Part shown: positions 47,485 through 56,998 of the stretch, piece by piece
Position numbering within the stretch: the first letter of the stretch is position 1
How the letters are laid out: every line of letters starts with the position of its first letter
Source of the DNA: Mycobacterium genavense ATCC 51234
GTDB lineage: Bacteria; Actinomycetota; Actinomycetes; Mycobacteriales; Mycobacteriaceae
Direction: 5' to 3'
Length of the DNA: 64,000 nucleotides
Assembly: GCF_000526915.1 (NCBI RefSeq)
Contig: NZ_JAGZ01000011.1
Coordinates: forward strand, 62,001-126,000
The notes under the pieces: generated by a model
What the model saw: only the letters and a program-made list of their open reading frames with translations
What the model was told of the DNA's origin: nothing
The model's database searches: none
Program-made: the position numbers and the translations under genes

Positions 47485-48601
47485 GTACCCCCGAAGTGGT
47501 AGGGGTAGGTCAGCGGATTGCCGCCGGTGACGGGGCTGGGCTGCATGCCGATGGTGCGCCCCACTGCAGTTCGAGTTGGGTGAGGTTGCCTTCCCATCGC
47601 GAACCGGTGAAGATTCCTTGGTCGATGCGGCTCAAGGTCAAGTCGACGATCAGCGTCAGGTTCGCGTAGTCGCCGCGGAACCAGTTCCGCACCGTCGACG
47701 CCGGCCAGGGGTAGGTCGTCAGGCCGTCCAGGCCTCTGGTGAGCGACGGGCCCGCATCGGCGAGCGACCGCAGTACCGGTGCGATGTTGCGCAGATTGTT
47801 GACCAGAGATTCCCTACTCTGGTGAATCGTGTCGGCCGCGATAGCGCTGAACTTGCCGACCTGGTCGATCGTTTCGGCGATCTTGGTGCGCTCGGCCGAC
47901 AATACGGCCAGCGCCTTGGGCACTGTCATCAGCGCCTTGTCGACGACCGGGTCTTTGGCGGCGACCTGCCCGGCCAGGACGTTGACATTCTCGGCGGCGG
48001 CGATGATGTCGTCGGTCTGGTCGTTGGTATTGGCGATGAACTCGTCCAGTTGGGTCAGCAGGCTGCGCATGTCGTTTTCGCGTCCGGCGAACGCCTTGGC
48101 CACGGCCTGGTTGATCTCCTGCAACTGCCCGATTCCCCCGCCGTTGAGCAGGATTGACACCGAGGCCAACGTCTGCTCGGTGCTCGGGTACAGGCTCGCC
48201 CGGCTCAACGGGATCACCGAGCCGTTTGTCGGTTGGCCGACGGGCGGCTCATCCGTGGGCGGTGCGAGCTCGATGTGCATCGAGCCGAGCAGGCTGGTCT
48301 GGCCCAGCTTGGCGGTCGAATTGGCCGGCAGGCGGACATCGCCGTTGATCCGCATGGTGACCAGCGCGTGCCAGTCCTGCAGCTCGATGTTGGTGACGTT
48401 GCCGACATTGACGTCGTCGACCCGAACCCGGGTGTTCTGCTGAATGATCACCACGTCGGGCATCTGCGCCTGGATCGTGTAGGCGCCGGGCCCTCCGCCG
48501 GAGGTGCCGGGCAGGGTGAACGAATTCAGGCCGCACCATCCGCATCCCGACAGAGCGGCGACGCACAGCAGCCCGAGCATCGCGGCGACCGCGCGTCTCA
48601 T
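47485..48601 (-). CDS. MceE lipoprotein (LprK-type), C-terminal frame altered
   Basis: Lipobox A-A-L-S-G-C, then an MCE domain (V-D-D-V-N-V-G-N-V) and long helical region. The open frame from ATG 48601 stops at 47510, but the last ~18 codons differ from the family; shifting frame near 47565 recovers the usual R-T-I-G-M-Q-P-S-P-V and L-T-Y-P-Y-H-F-G-G end near 47485. The core is intact, so it may remain functional with an altered tail. Overlaps the mceD stop by four bases. Confidence 0.75.
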
Positions 48602-49925
48602 GCGGGTGGGCCCGTCGGCAGCATCAGATTGCGCAGCACCTCGGTGGAGCTCATGCCGGCGCTCGGCGGTGGTGGCGGCTCGGCCGGCGGAGGTGCTGCG
48701 TCCACCAATGGTGCCGCGTCGGGCGCCGGCGGGGTTGCCTCAGGGGGCGAGTAGCCGGGCCGAAGCCAGTTCTCGCTGTAGGTGATCTCGTTGGGGCGGG
48801 CCTGTGCCCCGACGAACGGGTTGATCCCCGCCGGAATGTAGTTGTAGATGCGGTTCTTGATGATCGGGTTGATGTACTGCAGGCACAGCTTCGAAACCCG
48901 GGCCAGACGGGCGCGGGACGCGGCTTCGATCGAGCTGCAGATGAACTGCGGGATGTCGGCGAAGTTGTTCAGCGCCAAGATGCCGGTCATCGCGCTCTGA
49001 GCGGGTTGTAGATGTTCAGGACGTTCTGGAACACGGTCGGGGCGATGTGCAGGATCTGCTTGATGTCGCCGCGGCTGTCGTTCAGCGCGGTCGTGATCGA
49101 ACCGAGCCGGTCGAACGTGACACCCATTGTCTCCCGGTTCTCGGCGAGGAGGCCGCGGACATCCGCCAATGCACCGTCGAGAGCCTTTAGCGCATTGCCG
49201 ATTTCGTTGGGGCTATTGGTCAGCACCGTCGTCACGCTGGCCAGGTTCTGGTTGAACGCGGCCAGCAGGTCGCTGCTGGAGTACAGCGCGGACACCAGCA
49301 GCTGCAGATTGCGCACCGTGCTGAAGATGTCGTCGGCGTGATCGCCGAGCGCCGAAATCGCCTGGGACAGCTTGATCGCGGTGTCACGCGCGGTGTCGCC
49401 CTGGCTGCACAGGTTGTCCGCGGCGGAGTTGACGAACTCACCGACGGAATTCGCTCCTCCCGGACTGCTGGGCTGCAAGGCCTCGGTCAGCTTTTCCAGC
49501 TGCTTGCGGAAGTCGTCCCATTCGACCGGAACCGCGGTGCGGTTCAGCGGAATCGACGCGCCGGGGGCCAGTTTGCGCCCGCCCGAATATGCCGGGACGA
49601 GTTGAATGGCTCGCGCCGTCACCAGCGACGGCGACAGGATCGCGGCGCGCGCGTCGGCCAGTATCGGGTACTGCTTGTCGACGGAGAACGTCACCTTGGC
49701 GCTGTTGGGCAGCGGCTCGATCTTGTCCACCACACCGACGGCGACGCCGAGGATGCGGATCTCGTCGACGACGAACAGGCCGTTGGACTCCGTGAAATAC
49801 GCCGAGTACGTGTTCTTTTCGACGCCTATCCACAGCTTCCCGGCGACCAGCACCGAGGCCGCGGCCAGCGTCAGCACCAGGCTGACCGCGGCGATCTTGC
49901 GAAGGGTGTCTCGGCTCATGTTCAT
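48598..49925 (-). pseudogene. MceD, frameshifted
   Basis: ATG 49925 overlaps the mceC stop (ATGA). MCE domain (V-D-E-I-R-I-L-G-V-A-V-G) and helical domain run to about 48995, where the frame must shift (after L-N-I-Y-N-P) to read M-T-G-I-L-A-L-N-N-F-A-D-I-P-Q-F and the proline-rich tail to 48598. Without the shift the protein loses its last 130 residues. Part of the six-protein lipid-import shaft. Confidence 0.8.
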
Positions 49926-51091
49926 GGCCCGTCGAAATCGTGCGGTGAGGGCGGCGGGATGGTGCGCACCGGCGGTGTCGAGGGCGGCGGTGACGGAGGC
50001 TGCGACCAGAGCGGGCCCGGCGCGTTCTCCGGCGGCACGGGTGGCGTCCCGGTTGGCGGGTCCACCGCCTCCGAGGGCAGCTTCTGGTCGGGATCGAGGA
50101 ACCGGTCGTACATGTCCGCGTCCAGGACCGGCCCGCCGATCTGGCCGGGGATCAGGTTGGCCACATAGGCCTTGAAAAACGGGCCGGAGCCCAGGCATTC
50201 GCCGAACGACATCGCATACCGCTTGAACTTGGGCAGGGTCTTCTGGATGTCTTCCTTGCGGTTGTCCAGGATTTCGAGCACCCCGTTGAGCTTGTCCAGG
50301 GCCGGCTTGAGTTGGCTCCTGTTGTCATCGACCAGCGCGGAAATCTGATGCGACACCGCGGTCAGGTTGTTCATCAGGGCATCCAGCGAGTCGCGTTCGT
50401 CGAGCAGCGCCGCCAGCAGCGCATTGGAATTGGCGACCAGACCGGCGATCTGCTGGCTGCGCTTGCCGAGCACCGTCGACACCTTGTTGGCATTGCCGAG
50501 CAGGTTGCGCAGCTGCGCGTCGCGATCGTTGAGGGTGTCGGAGAACCGGGCCACACCTTCCAGTGCCGGATGCAGGTTGGGCGGTGTCTCCTTGAAGGTG
50601 TCCGCCAATGTCGTTAAGGCCGAGTACAATTGGACGGTGTCGAGGCCGCTGATCGTGGTGGTCAGGTCGCCCAGCGCGTCGGGAAGGTCATAGGGCGAGT
50701 GGGTGCGTGACAGCGGAATGGTGCCCGACAGGTGACCTTCCCCGCGCGGGGTGAGCTCGAGCATCTTCGCGCCGAGAATCGTTTCCGTCTTGATCGCCGC
50801 CTCGGTGCGCTCACCCAGCTCGATGCCTTGGCGGACGGTGAAACCGACCCGAACCTTGGTGCTTTCCAATCGGATGTCGGAAACACGGCCGACTCCCATC
50901 CCGGAAACCCGGACTGTATTACCTGGTTTGATGCCCCCCGCCTCGGAAAAATATGCGGCATAGTCATCCGTGTTCTTGACGAAGGGCAGCTTGTTGTACT
51001 GAAAGGCGACGATGGTGATGCAGGCCAAGATGGCGGTGCCCATCAGTCCCAACGCAAACGGGCTTCGACGGCCTGGTGGCCGCACTCTCAT
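49922..51091 (-). CDS. MceC
   Basis: 389 residues: one N-terminal span, an MCE domain (R-V-S-G-M-G-V-G-R-V), long coiled helices with repeated heptads, and a Pro-rich C-terminus. ATG 51091 overlaps the mceB stop (ATGA). Intact. Confidence 0.85.
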   Translation of the reverse strand: MRVRPPGRRSPFALGLMGTAILACITIVAFQYNKLPFVKNTDDYAAYFSEAGGIKPGNTVRVSGMGVGRVSDIRLESTKVRVGFTVRQGIELGERTEAAIKTETILGAKMLELTPRGEGHLSGTIPLSRTHSPYDLPDALGDLTTTISGLDTVQLYSALTTLADTFKETPPNLHPALEGVARFSDTLNDRDAQLRNLLGNANKVSTVLGKRSQQIAGLVANSNALLAALLDERDSLDALMNNLTAVSHQISALVDDNRSQLKPALDKLNGVLEILDNRKEDIQKTLPKFKRYAMSFGECLGSGPFFKAYVANLIPGQIGGPVLDADMYDRFLDPDQKLPSEAVDPPTGTPPVPPENAPGPLWSQPPSPPPSTPPVRTIPPPSPHDFDGP

Positions 51092-52116
51092 TGGGGCGTG
51101 CACCGCCCACTGGGCTGGCCCAACAGTTTGACGAAGATCGGGTTGCCCCCCTTGCCGTTGAGCTTCAGCAGCACCTCGCAGAAGTAGAAGCCGAAGTAGT
51201 CACCGTTCAGCCCCTGACGAGCCAGCACCTGATAGATGTCGGGCAGCTCCTTGAGAAGATTGTCGACGTAGTCGCGGTCCGCGAGCACCTGTGCGGACAT
51301 GCGGTCGGTCTGGTGCACCACGTCCTTGATCGGCTGGCGCGACTGGACCAGCAGATCGGCGACCGAACCGGCGGCCGCGTTGACATACGCCAGTCCCGTG
51401 GAGATGTCGTCCTTCCGCTGCGCCAAGCCCTCCACGAGCTGGGCCAGCTTGTCCAGGCCGTCGGAGAACTCGTGGTCGCGCGCGGCGAAGGTGTGCAGCA
51501 CGGTGTTCAGGCTGGCGATCAGCTCGCCGATCAACTGGCTGCGACCGGCCAGCGTCGAGGTCAGCATCGAGGTCTGCGACAGCACCGAGGCCAGGGTTCC
51601 GCCCTGCCCCTGGAAGATTCGCAGCAACTGACCGGACAGCGCGTTGACCCGATCGGGATCCAACGCCCGGAACAACGGGCGAAAACCCCCGATGAGCGCG
51701 TCGAGGTCGAGGGCCGGCGAGGTTCGCGCCAGCGGAATCGTCGATCCCGGCGGCAGCGCCGTAGTGGCCCCGGGGCCTCTTCGAGCGCGAGATAGCGGTC
51801 ACCGATCAGGTTTTCGTAGCGCACGACCACCTTGGTGCCCTCGGTGAGCCGGATCGCCTTGTCGATCGCGAAGCCGACAGTGACCGTACCGTCGCGATGC
51901 AGGGTGAGGTCGCCGACCTTGCCGACCTCCACGCCGGCGATACGAACGAAGTTGCCGGATTTCAGCCCGGAGATGTTTGGTGAAGACCGCTTGGTACCCG
52001 GCGCGGTCCTCGAAGCGCGGTTGCCCGAACAGCGCGATCAGCGTGAAGGTGAACAGCAGGCACACCACCGTGAAGATCGCGACCCGCGCGATGATGCTAA
52101 AGAGTTTGCGTCTCAT
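51088..52116 (-). pseudogene. MceB, two frameshifts
   Basis: From ATG 52116 the frame reads the N-terminal span and F-E-D-R-A-G-Y-Q-A-V-F-T, then one extra A in an AAA run (~51977) moves it; the MCE domain (R-I-A-G-V-E-V-G-K-V) continues in another frame to E-E-A-P-G, and a missing G in CCCCGGGG (~51775) moves it again before T-I-P-L-A-R. The remaining helical domain to 51088 is clean. Both sites are homopolymer tracts, so sequencing error is a real alternative. Confidence 0.8.
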
Positions 52117-52140
52117 GTCGGAGGCTCCCCCGCGCCAGAA

Positions 52141-53370
52141 TTAGCGTGGCGGTTCGGGAGGATTTTTCGTGGTCGAGAAGTAGTTGGCCCACCAAGGGTT
52201 TCCGGCGGCGACGTTGGTGCGGATCTCGTTGGGCGCCGCGCCCCAGCCGGTGACCAGCGCGCGCACCGGGAAGTTAGCGCTCGGGTCGGGTAGCGACCCG
52301 CAACTGGGTTTGCCGCCCGGGCCGCCGGTGGCGTTGACCTTCGGCAGGTGCTTCGGGAACCGGTACGGGTCGTCACCGAAGAGCAGCGCTGCGTCCAGGA
52401 TCACCGAATATCCGTATCCGCCCAGCGCATCTCGTCCGCCGTGGTCGACGTACCACTGGGCACTTTGGAACAGGCATGTGTAGGTCGGCGAGTACTTGTC
52501 GAACAGGGTCAGGGTTGGGTCAAGCAGGCTCATCGACCGCATGATGTTGGGTTCGTTTCTGCCGACGACGTTGATGCCGGTCTGGCTGAAGCCGATCGCG
52601 GACAGCAGCAGCGAGTCCAGCGACCGCTGGTTTTCGGTGAGGGTGGTGCTGGTGGTCGTCGCGGAGTCGAGGACTGACAGGATGTCCTGCACCGCTCCGG
52701 AATAGACGGCAGCAATCTTGCCGAACAGCTGCCAGTCGCGATGGATGGTATCCATGCGCGGGTTGACGGTCAGCAGGATGTTGTCGGCATCGGTGATCGC
52801 CTGTCCGAGACGATCACCCCTGCCGCGCACCGATTGTGCGAAAGCCGACAGGATCGCGTTCAGCTTGGCCGGGTTGAGCGCCTGGACCACGGATTGCAGG
52901 TTCTGGAAAACCGTGTTGACTTCGACGGTGACATTGTGTGAGCGCACCACCGCGCCGGGCCGCAACGGGGTCCGGCTGGCCCGGTCGGGCACGATCAGGT
53001 CGACGTACTTGGATCCGAACGCGGTGGTCGACTTGATCTCGGCCTCGAGGTTGCTCGGCAGAAACTTGAACGGACCCGGGTCCATCCTCAGCTGCAACTG
53101 AGCCGCTTTCACGTCGGTGCCGATCGAGGCGACGGTGCCGATCGGTACCCCGCGCAACTTCACCTTGGCGCCCGGTTCCATCACCAATCCGGCCCGGTCC
53201 GACACCAGCGTCAGCGGGATGAAGTCCTGGAATTTGCCGGAGAACGCCCCGGCGGTCACCGCGATCAGCCCCGCGACCAGGATGAACACGGTCGGCGCCC
53301 ACCAGATCGGGTCAATCCTGCTGCTTCGCACTCGGTTTGGCCGTGCCTGCCCACTTTTATGGTTGCTCAT
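52141..53370 (-). CDS. MceA
   Basis: 409 residues: N-terminal span, an MCE domain (K-L-R-G-V-P-I-G-T-V), cholesterol-uptake-type helical domain (Y-S-P-T-Y-T-C-L-F). First Mce protein of the operon. ATG 53370 opens M-S-N-H-K. Intact. Confidence 0.85.
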   Translation of the reverse strand: MSNHKSGQARPNRVRSSRIDPIWWAPTVFILVAGLIAVTAGAFSGKFQDFIPLTLVSDRAGLVMEPGAKVKLRGVPIGTVASIGTDVKAAQLQLRMDPGPFKFLPSNLEAEIKSTTAFGSKYVDLIVPDRASRTPLRPGAVVRSHNVTVEVNTVFQNLQSVVQALNPAKLNAILSAFAQSVRGRGDRLGQAITDADNILLTVNPRMDTIHRDWQLFGKIAAVYSGAVQDILSVLDSATTTSTTLTENQRSLDSLLLSAIGFSQTGINVVGRNEPNIMRSMSLLDPTLTLFDKYSPTYTCLFQSAQWYVDHGGRDALGGYGYSVILDAALLFGDDPYRFPKHLPKVNATGGPGGKPSCGSLPDPSANFPVRALVTGWGAAPNEIRTNVAAGNPWWANYFSTTKNPPEPPR

Positions 53371-53374
53371 CGGA

Positions 53375-54115
53375 CTACCCCGACAGGTTGAAGTTTCCGG
53401 ACTGCCCATAGACGGACAGCGAGATCATCAGGCACACAAACACCGTGACGATCATCGACGACCGCACCGACCGACCGACGGCCTCCCCCACTCCGGCGGG
53501 ACCACCCGTTGCGGTGAAGCCGTAGTAGGTGTGCACCACCATCACGCCCGTCGCCATCGTCAGGGCCGACAGAAACGACCACATCAAGTCGTTGGGACGC
53601 AGGAAGGTGGAGAAGTAGTGCTCGTAGACGCCGCGGGATTGACCGTAGGCGTAGATCGTTAGGAATTTCGCCGCGATGAACGACATCAACACCGCGACGG
53701 CATACAGCGGGACGACGACGAGGACGCCGGCAATGATCCGCGTGGAGGCCAGGTAGGTGATCGACCGGATCCCCATCACTTCCAGCGCGTCGATCTCCTC
53801 GTTGATGCGCATCGCGCCCAATTGCGCGGTCGCGCCGGCTCCGATCATGGCTGCCAACGCCAACCCTGCCGTGCAGGGGGCGATCATCCGAACGTTCAGG
53901 AACGCCGACAGGAAGCCGGTCAGCGCCTCGACACCGATGTTGGACAGCGTGTCGTATCCCTGCACGGCGACGAGTGCGCCGGTGGTCAGGGTCAAGAACC
54001 CGATGATGCCGACGGTGCCGCCGATCACCGCCAGGGCGCCGGTGCCCATCCCCATCTCGGTGATCAGGCGCAGCAGTTCGTTCGGGTAGCGCCGTACCGC
54101 ATCGGCGGTGGCCGC
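53375..54115 (-). pseudogene. YrbEB (MlaE-type permease), N-terminus lost
   Basis: About 245 codons of the ~290-residue YrbEB permease: G-S/T-G-A-L-A-V-I-G-G, the MlaE core A-T-A-Q-L-G-A-M-R-I-N-E-E-I-D-A-L-E-V-M-G and five spans. The first ~45 residues are absent; the sequence joins directly to the truncated cysteine desulfurase. yrbEA, normally just upstream, is missing altogether. There is no native start codon or promoter, so the mce operon has lost its head. Confidence 0.8.
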
Positions 54116-55724
54116 CAACGAGCACCGCGATGCCCTCGGCGTTGAGGGCCTTGCCCACCTCGAGCGGTTCATGCCCGGCGAGCACGAACGACAGCACGCT
54201 GGCCTTCTCGGTCGCGGTGCCCACCAGGCACACCCCGGGGATGTCCGCCAGCCGCGGAGTCGCGTAATCGAGCAGGGCGTGCTCGTGGGCGGCGATGCGC
54301 TCAATGCCGACGCGCTCCACATAGCGCAGCGCCTCACCGAGACCGACCGCATCGGCGATGTTCCCGGTGCCTGCCTCGAACTTGTTCGGAAGGCCTTGGT
54401 ACAATGAACGTTCCAGCGTCACATCGGCGATCATGTTGCCGCCGCCCTGCCAGGGCGGCGTCTCCGCTAGCGCCTCTTCACTCCCGTACAGCACGCCGAT
54501 CCCGGTGGGGCCGTAAATCTTGTGGCCGGAGAACACGAAGAAGTCGGCTCCGAGTTCCGCGACGTCGATCGGCAGGTGCGGAATCGACTGTGCGCCGTCG
54601 ATCAGCACTCGCGCCCCGTAGCGGTGACCCAGCTCGACGATCTTCTCGACCGGCGTCACCGTGCCTGGCGTTCGAAACATGAGTCGCGGCAACCAACTTA
54701 GTGCGCGGTCCGAGCAGGTCCTCGAATTCCGAGAGCAGCAGATTGCCCGCGTCGTCGACCGGGGCGACTTTCAGCACCGCGCCGGTCTGTTGCGAGAGCA
54801 GTTGCCACGGAACGATATTGGCGTGGTGTTCGAGATGGGTGATGACGATCTCGTCGCCGGGACCCAGGTTGCTTGCCGCCCCACGCGTAGGCGACCAGGT
54901 TGATCGCTTCGGTGGTGCCGCGCACGAAGATGTTCTGCTCGGCCTTCTCGGCGCCGATGAACCGCCGCACGGTCTCGCGGGCTTCTTCGTAGGCGTCGGT
55001 TGCCCGGGCCGCCAGCTCGTGGGCGGCCCGGTGGATGTTGGAGTTCTCGTGGGCGTAGGTGGATGTTGGAGTTCTCGTGGGCGTAGGTGGATGTTGGAGT
55101 TCTCGTGGGCGTAGAAGTATGCGAGTCGGTCGATCACCACCTGCGGCTTCTGGGTGGTCGCCGCGTTGTCAACCAGATCAGCGGCTTGCCGTTGACCGTT
55201 TCCTTCAGGATCGGGAAGTCCGCCCGCACCGCGTCAACGTCGAAGATCTCATGGTCGTCGGCAAGCTGCGGGACCGGATCGGTGTCGGTAAGGAAGTAGT
55301 AGTGGTGGTCGTCGCCGGCCGGCGCGTTCGGTACCACCGGAACCGTGCCGGACCAGCCCAGGTCGGGAATCGACGGCGCCTCCGGCAACCAGCCGATCCC
55401 CGAATAAGGCGCCGAGCCGCGCGGGGCGACCGGAACGGTCGGCGCCGCCGTGGCCAGCACGCCGGGCACCGTCGGGACGATGCCCTGGCTGGGCACCGCG
55501 AACGCGCTGAAGTCACCGGGCGGCAGGTAGGGGTCGGCGACCGACGTCGCCGCGGTCGCATCCGGCACGCTGCCGCGCGGAGCCACCGGTACCGCCTGCG
55601 GCGGACTGTCCGGCCCCGGCCGGATGCTGGCGGCGTACAGCTGGGTGGCCAGCGCCGCGAGTTCCGTGGCGCTGATCGGCAGCTCGCTTTCGGCGTCTAC
55701 CGACCCGTACTCACTTGTACTCAT
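54110..55724 (-). pseudogene. Encapsulin-cargo cysteine desulfurase, broken and 3'-truncated
   Basis: Residues 1-~158 are a disordered Pro/Ala-rich cargo domain with two copies of V-P-V-A-P-R-G-S (residues 45-52 and 97-104) and a degenerate third. A SufS/NifS fold follows: A-D-F-P-I-L-K, T-H-L-E-H-H-A-N-I-V-P-W, D-G-A-Q-S-I-P-H-L and the PLP Lys in F-S-G-H-K-I-Y-G-P-T-G. Lesions: one base lost near 55160, a 28-bp triplication (55031-55114), further shifts near 54890 and 54680, and loss of the last ~60 residues, including the R-x-G-x-H-C active-site Cys, by fusion to yrbEB. Starts at ATG 55724, overlapping the encapsulin stop. Confidence 0.85.
55031..55114. repeat. 28-bp perfect tandem repeat, three copies
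   Basis: Copies at 55031-55058, 55059-55086 and 55087-55114 are identical. One copy encodes Y-A-H-E-N-S-N-I-H on the minus strand, a conserved desulfurase segment, so two copies are extra. The unit is not a multiple of three, so the two extra copies add 56 bases and disrupt the frame. Confidence 0.95.
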
Positions 55725-56645
55725 GGAACTGGTCCACGGCGACGTCGTCGAGCACGGCGAGCGCGTCGTCGGTGAGGACGGCCAGGGACGTGTAGAGAGT
55801 GACCAGGTAGGTGGCGATCGCCGACTGGTTGATGCCGGTGAACCGCACCGAGAGCCCCGGGGCCTGCTCGCCGACCAGGCCGGGCTGGAACAGTCCCACC
55901 ACGCCCTGACGTTCCTCGCCGGTGCGCACCAGGATGAACTTGGTTTTGCCGTCTTCGACCGGCACCTTGTCCGACGGGATCAACGGGATGCCCCGCCAGG
56001 TGATGAACTGCGCGTCGAACAGGCTCACCACCGGCGGCGGCACACCCCGGAAGGTGGCCTCCCGCCCGAACGCGGCAATGCCCAGCGGGTGGGTCAGGAA
56101 GAAGCTCGGCGTCTTCCACACCTTGGTGATCGGCGCGTCCAGGTCGTCGGGCGTCGGCGCACCGCCGAGTCTCCGGATCGTCTGCTCGGGAGTCGCCTGG
56201 GCCAGCAGGCCGTACTCCGGGCTGTTGACAGCTCGAATTCCTGGCGCTCCTTGATGGTCTCGATGGTCAGCCGCAGCTGCTGGGCGACCTGGTCATGCGG
56301 GCTGGAGTACAGATCGGAGACGCGGGTGTGAATGTCTAGCAGGGTCGAAATCGTGCGCAGCGTGTACTCGCGCGGGCTGGTCTCGTAGTCGACGTAGGTC
56401 TCGGGCAGCGGCTCTTCGGTGCCGGCCCCCTCCTCGGCCTTGATCGCGACCTGCTCGGGGTTGACCACCCGGTTCACCCGGTACAGGCCCGCTTCCACCG
56501 GGACCCAGCTGAGCAGATGCAGCAGCCAGCGGGGCGTGATCGTCGAGAGCTGGGGGACGGTCTTGGTCGCGTTGGCGAGCTGCCGGGCAGCGAGATCGCC
56601 AAGTGCCTGAGACTCGTTTTGAGCGCCCGTGCTGGCTGCTGTCAT
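55711..56645 (-). pseudogene. Family-2 encapsulin shell protein (35-kDa MMP-I type), one frameshift
   Basis: 311-residue HK97-fold shell of the mycobacterial major membrane protein I/SrpI family. Landmarks: L-S-T-I-T-P-R-W-L-L-H-L-L-S-W-V-P-V-E-A-G, Y-V-D-Y-E-T-S-P-R-E-Y, H-P-L-G-I-A-A-F-G-R-E and W-R-G-I-P-L-I-P-S-D-K. The frame breaks once near 56232: restoring one base gives N-S-P-E-Y-G-L-L-A-Q. GGAAGG precedes ATG 56645. Shells of this family load the adjacent desulfurase. With one indel only, this may be intact in the real genome. Confidence 0.85.
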
Positions 56646-56801
56646 CGTGATCCTTCCGTGCATGGCCGAATCCTGCGGCGGATCGGAAAGACCCATGATC
56701 ACCCACCATGAGCCCATGCGCGCTGAGCGTAGGCGGAGGCCAGCGGCACCGGACAGAGTTAGACCGTGCGTGAGCAGAAATGCCAAAGGTTGCTGATGCC
56801 C

Positions 56802-56807
56802 TATAGT
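56802..56807 (+). promoter_or_regulatory. -10 element TATAGT of leaderless polycysteine transcript
   Basis: TATAGT ends six bases before the ATG at 56814, the spacing at which transcription begins on the A of the start codon. No ribosome site lies between, consistent with a leaderless mRNA. Confidence 0.65.
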
Positions 56808-56813
56808 GGGGCT

Positions 56814-56885
56814 ATGCAACAGGCCTTTCAGCTGCGCTTCGCTCCTTCGCGCTGCTTCGCCGTGTGCTGTTGTTGCTGTTGTTGA
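56814..56885 (+). CDS. Polycysteine leader peptide (cysteine attenuator)
   Basis: 23 codons: M-Q-Q-A-F-Q-L-R, then C-F-A-V followed by six consecutive Cys codons and TGA (56883-56885). It belongs to the mycobacterial class of leaderless polycysteine small ORFs that act as cysteine-responsive attenuators: low Cys-tRNA stalls ribosomes on the Cys run and opens the downstream translation start. It precedes the thioester-domain gene, cysK and cysE, so it should raise cysteine synthesis when cysteine is short. Dependence on Cys-tRNA is established for the class, inferred here. Confidence 0.85.
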   Translation: MQQAFQLRFAPSRCFAVCCCCCC

Positions 56886-56998
56886 TTTCCTGACGCCACG
56901 CCGTAGAAATCCTCGCGCTACCCGCAGGCGAGTTGGACCACCACCCAGCCGGGGTCACAGACAAGCGCGCCACCTACTTTCAGAAAGATCAACCGCTC

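Noticed and set aside
55031..55114. Possible CRISPR array (28-bp repeats)
   Set aside because: The repeats are directly contiguous without spacers and lie inside a desulfurase gene.
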